Origin: Lachnospiraceae bacterium
GTDB taxonomy: Bacteria; Bacillota; Clostridia; Lachnospirales; Lachnospiraceae
Assembly (NCBI GenBank): GCA_004557975.1
Contig: SFEV01000058.1
Span: forward strand, 1-15,923
DNA length: 15,923 nucleotides
Direction of reading: 5' to 3'
The notes under the pieces are model-generated. The model did no database searches. It was given only the letters and a program-made list of their open reading frames with translations, and had not been told where the DNA came from. The translations under genes were made by a program, and so were the position numbers. Below, one piece after another: positions 8,524-15,439 of this stretch (positions within the stretch are counted from its first letter, which is position 1; every line of letters starts with the position of its first letter).

Positions 8524-8530
8524 AGAGAGG
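8524..8530 (+). promoter_or_regulatory. Ribosome binding site fixing the GH43 start
   Basis: AGAGAGG lies 8 bases before ATG 8539. The open frame reaches back to GTG 8491, but those extra 16 codons run through the inverted repeat, and GTG 8491 has no ribosome site. ATG 8539 is therefore preferred. Confidence 0.65.
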
Positions 8531-8538
8531 ATGAATTT

Positions 8539-10176
8539 ATGAATAATAACATATATATGAAAGTGTATACCCGGGACGCTGTCCCGGGGGTATATCCCGA
8601 CGGACTGGCCCGTAGTGTGCATTTTGCGGTGAGCCGGGACGGTGCGGATTTTGAACCGCTGAATCAGAACTATGGGATCCTGTTTGCCACCGGTCTGATC
8701 CGGGAGGACAATACGATCTGTCCCAAGGGAATCACAGAACCGGGGATTCTCTGTCTGCCGGAGGGAGGATATCTGATCGCGGCAGTCAGGACAGAAGAGG
8801 ACGGCAGCCCGGAAGAGGAAGTTTTTCTGGAATGCTGGAGGACAGAGGATTTTCTGGAGTTTGAGAAAATTCCGTTTCCGGCAGAGCGAAAACGGGAGAG
8901 CTTTCGGGATACCGTGGAGCTGGATGGCAGTCTTTATGGGGAACTGATGTGGCGCTGGGGAAGGATTTTCAATGTAGAGATGAAGGTACCGCAGGAAGTG
9001 ACGGTTTCAGGAAAAGAGGAGCTTCATGCCGTGAAGGCAGAAGCGGTATACTCGGATGGTTCTGTGGCTGTGAAGCCGGTGGATTGGGAGATACAGGGTA
9101 TTGATTTTTCAAAAAAGCAGACGGTGACGGTGCATGGAACCATCCGTCAGCAGCATTATCCGTTTCCTCTGGCCCGGGGGTATGGAGATCCGGTGATTCT
9201 TTCCTGGGAAGGAAAGTGGTACTATATCTCCACCAATGACAATATGGATGATGTGGGGATTTATGTGAGGGAAGCAGATACGGTGCCGGAGTTGTTTGCG
9301 GAACAGACAGAGCAGCATCTCATCCTCGACCGGGATGAGGAGAGGGATTTTATTCAGACCTTCTGGGCTCCGGAATTTCACCTGATCGGCGGTGAACTCT
9401 ATATCCTGCTGGCCATCGGCGGGAAAGTATGGGCACCCCAGTGTCATATGATGAAACTCAAAAAAGGCGGTAAGATCACGGATCCTGACAGCTGGGAAAC
9501 ACCTGTGCCTGTCAGGAGAAAGGATGGAAGTCCGTTGGCTCCGGGAGCAATCAGCCTGGATATGACGTATGTGAAAGGGACAGAAAAATCATGGCTTATC
9601 TGGTCCTATCGGGAACATATCGGGACAGAACTGGATTCCGGTTCCATGCTGTTTCTGGCGGAGGCAGATGAAAAACAGCCATGGATTCTGGCAGGAGATC
9701 CCATGCTTCTTTCCAGACCTCTGTATGGCTGGGAAAACACAGAGGGTACGATCAATAACGAGGGTCCGTATGCCTTTATCAAAGATGGTATGATCTATCT
9801 GACCTATTCCGGCGGATCAGCTAACGCTTATTCCTACGTGCTGGGGCTGCTGACGGCACCTGTGGATGCTGATCTGTATGATTTAAACAACTGGAAGAAG
9901 AGTATGACCGCAGTGCTTTCTTTCTATTCTGTGGACGGGGAGTACGGTCCGGGCCACAATTCCTTTTTCTATGATGATGACGGAAATCTGATGATTGCCT
10001 ACCATGCGGAGGAATCCCTCGATGGCCATATCCGCTGCAACGGCATCCGGCGGATCCATTTTGACCGGACAGGCCGTCCTGTATTTGACATGTCGGAAGA
10101 GCGGGATGTCGATCCGGCACTGCGCCAGGTGAGCATGCAGGTGAGAGTCACAGGGACAGGTTCCTCGACTCATTAA
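8539..10176 (+). CDS. GH43 glycoside hydrolase with Ig-like insert
   Basis: This 545-residue protein has no signal peptide. Residues 1-125 form a beta-rich N-terminal region. Residues about 145-203 look like a bacterial Ig-like domain (EAVYSDGSVAVKPVDWEI, then a TVHGT strand). A GH43 five-bladed propeller follows from about 205 to 530. The GH43 triad is visible: base Asp217 in YGDPVI, pKa-tuning Asp341 in SLDMTY, and acid Glu408 in NEGPYAF; GPGHNSFF is also typical. The likely activity is alpha-L-arabinofuranosidase or beta-xylosidase on imported arabinoxylo-oligosaccharides; the subfamily cannot be fixed by eye. The last eight residues (TGTGSSTH) and the codons just before the stop are encoded by a hairpin repeat, suggesting a changed C-terminus. 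The N-terminal and Ig parts may pack against the catalytic domain rather than bind substrate. Confidence 0.88.
   Translation: MNNNIYMKVYTRDAVPGVYPDGLARSVHFAVSRDGADFEPLNQNYGILFATGLIREDNTICPKGITEPGILCLPEGGYLIAAVRTEEDGSPEEEVFLECWRTEDFLEFEKIPFPAERKRESFRDTVELDGSLYGELMWRWGRIFNVEMKVPQEVTVSGKEELHAVKAEAVYSDGSVAVKPVDWEIQGIDFSKKQTVTVHGTIRQQHYPFPLARGYGDPVILSWEGKWYYISTNDNMDDVGIYVREADTVPELFAEQTEQHLILDRDEERDFIQTFWAPEFHLIGGELYILLAIGGKVWAPQCHMMKLKKGGKITDPDSWETPVPVRRKDGSPLAPGAISLDMTYVKGTEKSWLIWSYREHIGTELDSGSMLFLAEADEKQPWILAGDPMLLSRPLYGWENTEGTINNEGPYAFIKDGMIYLTYSGGSANAYSYVLGLLTAPVDADLYDLNNWKKSMTAVLSFYSVDGEYGPGHNSFFYDDDGNLMIAYHAEESLDGHIRCNGIRRIHFDRTGRPVFDMSEERDVDPALRQVSMQVRVTGTGSSTH
10145..10171. repeat. Hairpin repeat overlapping the 3' end of the GH43 gene
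   Basis: GAGTC (10145-10149) pairs with GACTC (10167-10171), and AGGGA (10152-10156) with TTCCT (10161-10165), allowing one G-U pair and a CAGG loop. Its centre GGGACAGGTTCC is an exact inverted match to part of the 8471-8518 element. It ends two bases before the GH43 stop codon, and no T-tract follows. It is probably a second copy of the same small repeat family. Confidence 0.55.
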
Positions 10177-10377
10177 AGGTTATTGTTATTACATGACCGA
10201 CTAGACACAGCCCTGTGCAGTTTCGGGGTACCTCAAAACAAATATTAGCGGGTGCTGTCAGCCGGAGGATTTCAGGGAAAAACGGTTCATCGGCCGGGAA
10301 CACAGAGGAAAAAAGAAGACACAAAGAAAGAGACAGGCCGAGAAGGCCATGGTAATGAAGAAGGAGAATCACAAACT
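10177..10377 (+). other. Intergenic spacer before the GH39 gene
   Basis: This 201-bp spacer is the longest gap within the operon. It is purine-rich towards the 3' end and has a weak small inverted repeat (CACAG CC CTGTG near 10206-10217). No convincing promoter, terminator or riboswitch was seen. A 17-codon mini-ORF from ATG 10349 overlaps the GH39 ribosome site and has no supporting features. The GH39 frame is open upstream to 10252 but that stretch is low in hydrophobic residues and does not look coding. Confidence 0.5.
10361..10366 (+). promoter_or_regulatory. Ribosome binding site fixing the GH39 start
   Basis: AAGGAG is followed after 11 bases by ATG 10378. This sets the start 42 codons downstream of the earliest in-frame GTG (10252). 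The chosen N-terminus (MEHKEYLVTG) fits the usual beginning of GH39 enzymes. Confidence 0.7.
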
Positions 10378-11904
10378 ATGGAACACAAAGAATATCTGGT
10401 AACAGGAGAAGAGCAGAAGGGATTCCACAACCACGTGGATTACTGCATCGGAACCGGAAGGATGGGGCTGGCGCTGCAAAAGGAATATATGGAGCAGCTG
10501 GCTCTGGTACAGAAGGAAATCGGGTTTTCTCATATCCGGGGTCACGGCCTGTTTTCGGATGATATGGGAATCTACCGGGAGTATACAGATGAAAACGGAA
10601 CCGTACATGCAGAATATTGTTTTACCTATCTGGATCTGGTGATGGACAGTTACCGGTCCGTAGGGCTGAAGCCATTTCTGGAACTGGGTTTTATGCCGGA
10701 AAAACTGGCTTCCGGAGACCAGACGGTCTTTTACTGGAAGGGACATGTGACGCCGCCGAAGAGTTATGACGGATGGTACGACATGGTGCAGGCGACCCTG
10801 CGTCATCTCATGGAGCGTTACGGGGCGGATGAGGTGGTGACCTGGCCGCTGGAAGTCTGGAATGAACCGAATCTGCCTGGCTTCTGGAAGGACGCGGATA
10901 TGGAGGAGTATTTTGTGCTTTTTGAGCGTACCCTGAAAGCTGTAAAGGAAGTGGATATCAGATTTCGTGTGGGCGGACCGGCCATCTGTGGGGTGGAGGA
11001 CGAAAAATGGATCCGCTGTTTCCTGGAGTTCTGCAGGGAAAAACAGCTGCCGCTGGATTTTGTGACCCGCCACCATTATACGACGGAGGTTCCGCAGACA
11101 GAGGGGCATTATGGTTACACCATCCTGAGAGATCCGGAGACAGGATTTGAGAATCTTCAGACCACGCGGGATATTGTGGACAGTTTCGAAGAATACCGGG
11201 GGATGGAGATCCATATTACGGAATTCAATACCTCTTACGTGCCCAACTGTCCGCTCCATGATACAAACCAGAATGCTGCCTATATTGCGCAGCAGCTTTC
11301 CAGACTGGGAGATGTGAATGAGTCCTATTCCTACTGGACTTTTGGGGACATTTTTGAAGAATTTGGTGTGCCCTTCGCACCCTTCCATGGAGGTTTCGGC
11401 CTGGTGGCCAATGGCTGCATACCCAAGCCCACCTTCTGGACCTTCCGGTTTTTCAAACAACTGACCGGTACATGTGTACACCGGTCGGAAGATGCGGTGA
11501 TCACCCGCCAGGAGGACGGAAGCTTCCGGGGTGTGGTATGGAACAGCAGCTGCCGCCGGACAGGAAGAAAGCTGGAGCTGTCTTTTCAAATCTCTTGCGG
11601 TAACGCGGAGGACAGACCGTATTTCCTGCTGACCGAGACGGTGGATGAGAATACCTGCAATCCGTTGAAACTGTGGCATGATATGGGTGAGACGACGCAT
11701 CTGATGCAGGAACAGAAATCACTTCTGCAGGAGGCGGCAAAACCGGCAATTGCAAGCCGCAGAGTGGATGTGGCGCAGGTGGAAGGAAAAGGTGTGCTGA
11801 AGTTTCTGCTTCCGGTCGAAGAGTATGGAGTGATTTATTTTGAGTTAAAACCGATCTGTGAAGGCGGAGACAGAGGTTATGACTATGACCGAGTGCTGGG
11901 ATAG
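10378..11904 (+). CDS. xynB: GH39 beta-xylosidase
   Basis: This 508-residue cytoplasmic enzyme should release xylose from the non-reducing end of xylo-oligosaccharides; the length matches GH39. Visible landmarks are IGFSHIRGHGLFSDDMG, the acid/base Glu163 in EVWNEPNLPGFWKDAD, RHHYTTE, the nucleophile Glu282 in ITEFNTSY, and YWTFGDIFEEFG. A C-terminal beta-sandwich follows the (beta/alpha)8 barrel. There is no signal peptide. With the GH120 domain of the fusion it would give the operon two retaining exo-xylosidase activities, perhaps with different chain-length or decoration preferences. The protein ends in a short charged tail (about 15 residues after the last beta-strand) that is not obviously part of the fold. 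Confidence 0.94.
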   Translation: MEHKEYLVTGEEQKGFHNHVDYCIGTGRMGLALQKEYMEQLALVQKEIGFSHIRGHGLFSDDMGIYREYTDENGTVHAEYCFTYLDLVMDSYRSVGLKPFLELGFMPEKLASGDQTVFYWKGHVTPPKSYDGWYDMVQATLRHLMERYGADEVVTWPLEVWNEPNLPGFWKDADMEEYFVLFERTLKAVKEVDIRFRVGGPAICGVEDEKWIRCFLEFCREKQLPLDFVTRHHYTTEVPQTEGHYGYTILRDPETGFENLQTTRDIVDSFEEYRGMEIHITEFNTSYVPNCPLHDTNQNAAYIAQQLSRLGDVNESYSYWTFGDIFEEFGVPFAPFHGGFGLVANGCIPKPTFWTFRFFKQLTGTCVHRSEDAVITRQEDGSFRGVVWNSSCRRTGRKLELSFQISCGNAEDRPYFLLTETVDENTCNPLKLWHDMGETTHLMQEQKSLLQEAAKPAIASRRVDVAQVEGKGVLKFLLPVEEYGVIYFELKPICEGGDRGYDYDRVLG

Positions 11905-12034
11905 TGGCTTGAAAAAGTATTCTGCTGACTGATACAGTAATAGATCGCAGGGCGTGATTGCAGCTGTGTCGGTATGAGAATACTGCTGCGAACGGAAGAA
12001 ACAGTGTCAGAGACGAGCAGGATGCGTGCGACAG

Positions 12035-12042
12035 AAAAGGAG
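12035..12042 (+). promoter_or_regulatory. Ribosome binding site fixing the fused esterase start
   Basis: AAAAGGAG ends 7 bases before ATG 12050. The frame is open back to GTG 12026, but that start would place this ribosome site inside the coding region. The chosen N-terminus (MLRVVKTENGLVRG) is the usual beginning of type B carboxylesterases. Confidence 0.8.
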
Positions 12043-12049
12043 AATCATC

Positions 12050-14620
12050 ATGCTTAGAGTTGTAAAAACAGAAAATGGTCTGGTGCGGGGAATCGAAGCG
12101 GCAGACCCGAGAATCACCGTGTTTCGGGGAGTACCATTTGCGGCGCCGCCTGTGGGAAAGAACCGCTGGCGTGCACCCCAGCCCTGTGACAGCTGGGAGG
12201 GCATAAGAGATGCTTCCAGGTTTGCGCCCATTTCCGTTCAGGATGTGCCGGGGCTCGGGACAGATATTTACTGCCGGGAGTGGCATGTGGATCCGGAGAC
12301 ACCCATGGATGAGGACTGTCTATACCTGAATATCTGGACCGGGGCAAAATCGGCGGACGAGAAGCTGCCGGTACTGGTCTGGTTTTTCGGAGGCGCCTTC
12401 CAGTGGGGATATCCTTCCGAAATGGAATTTGACGGCGAACGGCTGGCCCGCCGGGGGGTGATCGTGGTATCCGTCAATTACAGGCTCAATGTGTTTGGTT
12501 TTCTGGCCCATCCTCAGCTGACCAGAGAGCAGCCGGAGGCACCGGCCAATTTTGGAAATCTGGACCAGCAGGCGGGACTGCAGTGGGTGATCCGCAATAT
12601 CGCGGCTTTTGGAGGAGATCCGGAGAACATCACCATAGCAGGACAGTCTGCGGGCGGCGGCAGTGTGCTGAGCCAGATGGCCTGTCCGGATAATAAAGGA
12701 CTGTTTCAGAGAGCAGTCATCATGAGTGCCATGATCCGGAATCCCTATGAGGTCAAATCCATTGGCATGCCGGAGCCTCTGATGGAGGCAGAATTTAACG
12801 GACAGAATTTCTTTGACTTCCTGGGAGTATCAGATCTGGAGGGGGCCAGAGCTCTGGACGCGTTCTATATTCGTGATAAATATGCGGAATATGTCAGACA
12901 GTCTCCGAGAATGGCGACGGTTCTGGATGGACGGTTCTGCATCGGGGATCCGATTCAGCTGTTTCTGGAAGGAAACTGCGCAGATGTGGATGTGATGGCG
13001 GGAAATACGCAGGATGAGTTTCCGGGGCTGCTGAAAAAAGACCCTGCAGATGAGTCGGATGTCAGCAGATGGAATGGCATCGAATATACGATCCGCAGCA
13101 TATTTGGCAGAAGATCAGAGCAGGGAATCGGACGCAGACAGTATTATTATAAATTCGATACGGATATCCCGGGATGGGATGCGCCTGGCACCTTCCACTC
13201 CTCGGATCTGTGGTTCTTTTTTGAGACGCTGGCCAAATGCTGGAGACCCTTCACCGGGCATCATTACGATCTGGCCAGACAGATGTGCAATTACTGGTGC
13301 AATTTTATCAGAACGGGAGATCCCAATGGAAAGGACTGTGACGGTACGGAACTGCCGTACTGGGGCACCTATACCGCAGAGAGTCCATGCCAGATGATTT
13401 TTGGTACTGAGGGCGTAAAAACAGAGATACAGTATCTGATACCGGAGCAGCAGGCGGTGATGGAGCTGATCTGCGACAGCCTGGAAGGAAACACCGTGAG
13501 ATCCCGTCATGAACTGGAACCGGTATGGAATTCCCCTGTGCAGTATGCGGAAACCTTTGCCATGATAGAGGAAGACGGCTGCCGTACACCATCTCAATAT
13601 GAGACAGTAAGAAATATCTGCCGTGCTCCGTTTTTGTATGAGCCGGAAGAGATTCTGAGGGTGGAAAGCTACGACCGGACTGTCTGCTATGAGGAGGGGA
13701 TTGATTACCGGGTGGAAAACGGCCAGCTGGTAAGGACAGAAGACAGCCGGATCCCGTGCACAGGCTGGGAAACGTTTTTCCATGCGGATCTGGAAGAGGC
13801 GGAAGAAGCACTGAAAAACAATCCTGTGAAGCTGGACTTTGGTCCCGTAGCGTCCCTGGACGGAAGATACTTGGACCTGGGAGCCATCTGTCATCCGGAG
13901 AAAGTGACGAAGTGGATGACGGTGGTGACCTACACCACGAAAGAGCGTTGGAAAGGTATGGTACCTGGAGGCTGTCTTGAGCAGCTTCCCCGATTTTCAG
14001 AAAAACTCAGAAAGAAAGAGCCTGTGCAGATCATTTTGTACGGAGACAGTATCTCCTGTGGCTGGGACTGCAGCGGGATCTATGGTCAGCAGCCGGGACA
14101 GCCCATTTGGCCGGAACTGCTCCTTGGACAGATGAGGGAGAAATGGGAGAGTCCCGTGGAATTTCATAATGTATCGGTAGGCGGAGTGGACAGTGAGTGG
14201 GCCATTGCCCATGCCCCAAAACGGGTGGCCGCATATCACCCGGATCTGGTCATCCTTGGATTCGGTATGAATGACCGGTGTCCGGGATCGGAATTTGCCG
14301 AAAAGACGAGACGTTTGATGGAAGAGATCCAAAGAATCAGTCCACTTACGGAATTTCTTCTGATTGCCACTACTTTGCCCAATGAACTGGCACATACGGC
14401 GCCTATGTATTTTGATGCATACCAGGGAGAGTATTCCGATGTGCTGCGGGGACTTTGCTGTGAGGGTGTGATCCTTGCAGACGTGCAGGAAGTACAGAGA
14501 GCAATTCAGAAGAAAAAGCGCTATATTGATCTGACCGGTAACTGGCTGAATCACCCCAATGATTATCTGGCGAGGGTACAGGCGCAGGTGATCGCTGCAG
14601 TGTTGGGGCTGAGTGAATGA
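12050..14620 (+). CDS. Bifunctional esterase: type B carboxylesterase fused to SGNH hydrolase
   Basis: This 856-residue protein has two catalytic modules and no signal peptide. Residues 1-500 are a type B (PnbA-like) carboxylesterase: FRGVPFAAPPVG, EDCLYLNIW, oxyanion-hole FFGGAF, nucleophile Ser200 in GQSAGGGS, probable acid Glu323 in TQDE, and His383 in FHSSDLWFF. From about residue 520 there is a beta-sandwich-like region (EEILRVES, YEEGIDYRVENG) and then an SGNH hydrolase: Ser667 in YGDSISCG, the block-II glycine in VSVGGVDSEW, Asn741 in GFGMND, and His835 in NHPND. The Asp usually three residues before that His is Trp here, so a Ser-His dyad is possible. The likely role is removing acetyl and perhaps feruloyl groups from imported xylo-oligosaccharides. 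Which head takes which ester is unknown. The second half looks like a complete stand-alone SGNH protein, so this is a gene fusion. Confidence 0.87.
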   Translation: MLRVVKTENGLVRGIEAADPRITVFRGVPFAAPPVGKNRWRAPQPCDSWEGIRDASRFAPISVQDVPGLGTDIYCREWHVDPETPMDEDCLYLNIWTGAKSADEKLPVLVWFFGGAFQWGYPSEMEFDGERLARRGVIVVSVNYRLNVFGFLAHPQLTREQPEAPANFGNLDQQAGLQWVIRNIAAFGGDPENITIAGQSAGGGSVLSQMACPDNKGLFQRAVIMSAMIRNPYEVKSIGMPEPLMEAEFNGQNFFDFLGVSDLEGARALDAFYIRDKYAEYVRQSPRMATVLDGRFCIGDPIQLFLEGNCADVDVMAGNTQDEFPGLLKKDPADESDVSRWNGIEYTIRSIFGRRSEQGIGRRQYYYKFDTDIPGWDAPGTFHSSDLWFFFETLAKCWRPFTGHHYDLARQMCNYWCNFIRTGDPNGKDCDGTELPYWGTYTAESPCQMIFGTEGVKTEIQYLIPEQQAVMELICDSLEGNTVRSRHELEPVWNSPVQYAETFAMIEEDGCRTPSQYETVRNICRAPFLYEPEEILRVESYDRTVCYEEGIDYRVENGQLVRTEDSRIPCTGWETFFHADLEEAEEALKNNPVKLDFGPVASLDGRYLDLGAICHPEKVTKWMTVVTYTTKERWKGMVPGGCLEQLPRFSEKLRKKEPVQIILYGDSISCGWDCSGIYGQQPGQPIWPELLLGQMREKWESPVEFHNVSVGGVDSEWAIAHAPKRVAAYHPDLVILGFGMNDRCPGSEFAEKTRRLMEEIQRISPLTEFLLIATTLPNELAHTAPMYFDAYQGEYSDVLRGLCCEGVILADVQEVQRAIQKKKRYIDLTGNWLNHPNDYLARVQAQVIAAVLGLSE

Positions 14621-14689
14621 GTCGGGAATACGCTCTTCTTGTTTTGCCGGATGTGAGAGGTATAGAACCCATACAGAGGGAGGACGGAA

Positions 14690-14773
14690 ATGAAAAAGAG
14701 AATATTTTGGCCCGTGGTAGTGCTGGCAGTGATTTCAGTAGCATGTGTGATTTATACAAAGGGGTCACATTGA
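14690..14773 (+). CDS. 27-residue hydrophobic peptide
   Basis: A short frame with a good GAGGGAGG ribosome site (14676-14683, 6 bp spacing) encodes MKKRIFWPVVVLAVISVACV and seven more residues. The shape is a positively charged start plus one hydrophobic helix. It could be a tiny membrane protein, a leftover signal sequence of a decayed secreted protein, or (with Cys19) a degenerate lipoprotein signal, though Ser at the -3 position is atypical. It lies 69 bp after the esterase stop and just before the signal peptidase gene, an arrangement where substrates of SipW-type peptidases are often encoded. No function is recognised. Confidence 0.45.
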   Translation: MKKRIFWPVVVLAVISVACVIYTKGSH

Positions 14774-14815
14774 TCGTACATAGAGGAAAGATACACAGAT
14801 TGGAGGCGTTATAAA

Positions 14816-14848
14816 GTGAAAAAAAGAAAATCGAGAGAAAACAATGGA
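14816..14848 (+). other. Out-of-frame upstream start of the signal peptidase gene
   Basis: GTG 14816 has a good GGAGG site 9 bp upstream (14802-14806) and opens a frame of 11 codons that stops at TAG 14849-14851. The first codons contain seven A residues (14819-14825). Loss of one A would join this start to the signal peptidase frame; in the sequence as given, that frame meets TGA at 14817-14819. It is either a real lesion, a slippage site, or a base-calling error. Confidence 0.5.
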
Positions 14849-15302
14849 TAGTTACGTCTTTTTTTTACTGGTGATGATTACATTTTTTTTAGTGGGGCAG
14901 ATCAGCGGTATCAGGCTGTGTGCAGTAGTTTCAGGTTCTATGGAGCCAAACCTACCTACATGGAGTCTCAGTATAGTCAACACAAAAGCTTCTTATGACA
15001 GTATTCAAACAGGAGATATTGTGGTTTATTACAGGCGTTCCGACCATATACGCATCATCCACAGGGTGACTGAAATTGAACCGAATGGGATGGTTACCAA
15101 AGGTGATGCCAATTCCGTTTCTGATGGATTGAGTGTTGGACGGGATAATCTGTTCAGGAAACACTTATTTCATATTCCATATTTGGGATATTTCAGCAAA
15201 TTGGGACAGAAGCCTATCGTAAGGGTGGGATTTTTCCTATGTATAGCATTAGTTTTTGCAGTAGATATTTTGGATAGGCGGAAATCCAGTAAATGCAAAT
15301 AG
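14844..15302 (+). CDS. sipW: SipW-type signal peptidase I, 5' end probably frameshifted
   Basis: This 152-residue membrane protease belongs to the ER/archaeal-type signal peptidase I family (SipW-like). It has an N-terminal membrane helix (residues 4-20), catalytic Ser32 in VSGSMEP, His73 in IIHRVTEI in place of the bacterial lysine, conserved Asp88 and Asp94 in GDAN and SDG, and a C-terminal helix (about 127-143). It would cleave signal peptides outside the membrane, often of a small set of secreted fibre or surface proteins. The first ATG in frame (14844) has only a weak GAGAG site. A better start, GTG 14816 with GGAGG at 14802-14806, is out of frame by one base across an A7 tract (14819-14825). 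Removing one A would add MKKENREKT to the N-terminus. The gene is more AT-rich than the operon upstream. Confidence 0.85.
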   Translation: MDSYVFFLLVMITFFLVGQISGIRLCAVVSGSMEPNLPTWSLSIVNTKASYDSIQTGDIVVYYRRSDHIRIIHRVTEIEPNGMVTKGDANSVSDGLSVGRDNLFRKHLFHIPYLGYFSKLGQKPIVRVGFFLCIALVFAVDILDRRKSSKCK

Positions 15303-15378
15303 TATGAGATTGATCCTGGAAGAGAAATCTTCGAGAGTGGTGAAATGAATATGTCATTACATATCAGTCGTGATGAGT

Positions 15379-15400
15379 ACAAAATAAGCACAAAATAAGC
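15379..15400. repeat. Tandem 11-bp direct repeat
   Basis: ACAAAATAAGC occurs twice in succession, at 15379-15389 and 15390-15400. The second copy supplies the left arm of the following hairpin, and the first copy could pair with the same right arm as an alternative. Confidence 0.7.
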
Positions 15401-15429
15401 CGGGGCATATCTTTGACTCAGCTTATTTT
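15392..15429. terminator. Probable terminator between convergent genes
   Basis: AAAATAAGC (15392-15400) and GCTTATTTT (15421-15429) form a perfect 9-bp stem with a 20-nt loop. The right arm ends in T4, and the left arm gives the same on the other strand. It lies between the signal peptidase gene and the end of the minus-strand gene, where a two-way terminator is expected. The stem is AT-rich and the loop large, so its strength is uncertain. Confidence 0.5.
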
Positions 15430-15439
15430 ATGATGATAA

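Noticed and set aside
8491..8538. GTG start extending the GH43 protein by 16 residues
   Set aside because: The extension runs through the right half of an inverted repeat and lacks a ribosome site; ATG 8539 has one.
10252..10377. 42-codon extension of the GH39 frame
   Set aside because: It begins at a GTG without a ribosome site and encodes a Lys/Glu/Gly-rich stretch unlike GH39 N-termini; AAGGAG precedes ATG 10378.
10369..11700. 443-codon minus-strand frame opposite the GH39 gene
   Set aside because: It mirrors a clear GH39 gene; no ribosome site or domain pattern supports it.
14617..14814. 65-codon plus-strand frame overlapping the esterase stop by ATGA
   Set aside because: The overlap suggests translational coupling, but the product has no recognisable motif and it conflicts with the better-supported small peptide at 14690 that has its own ribosome site.
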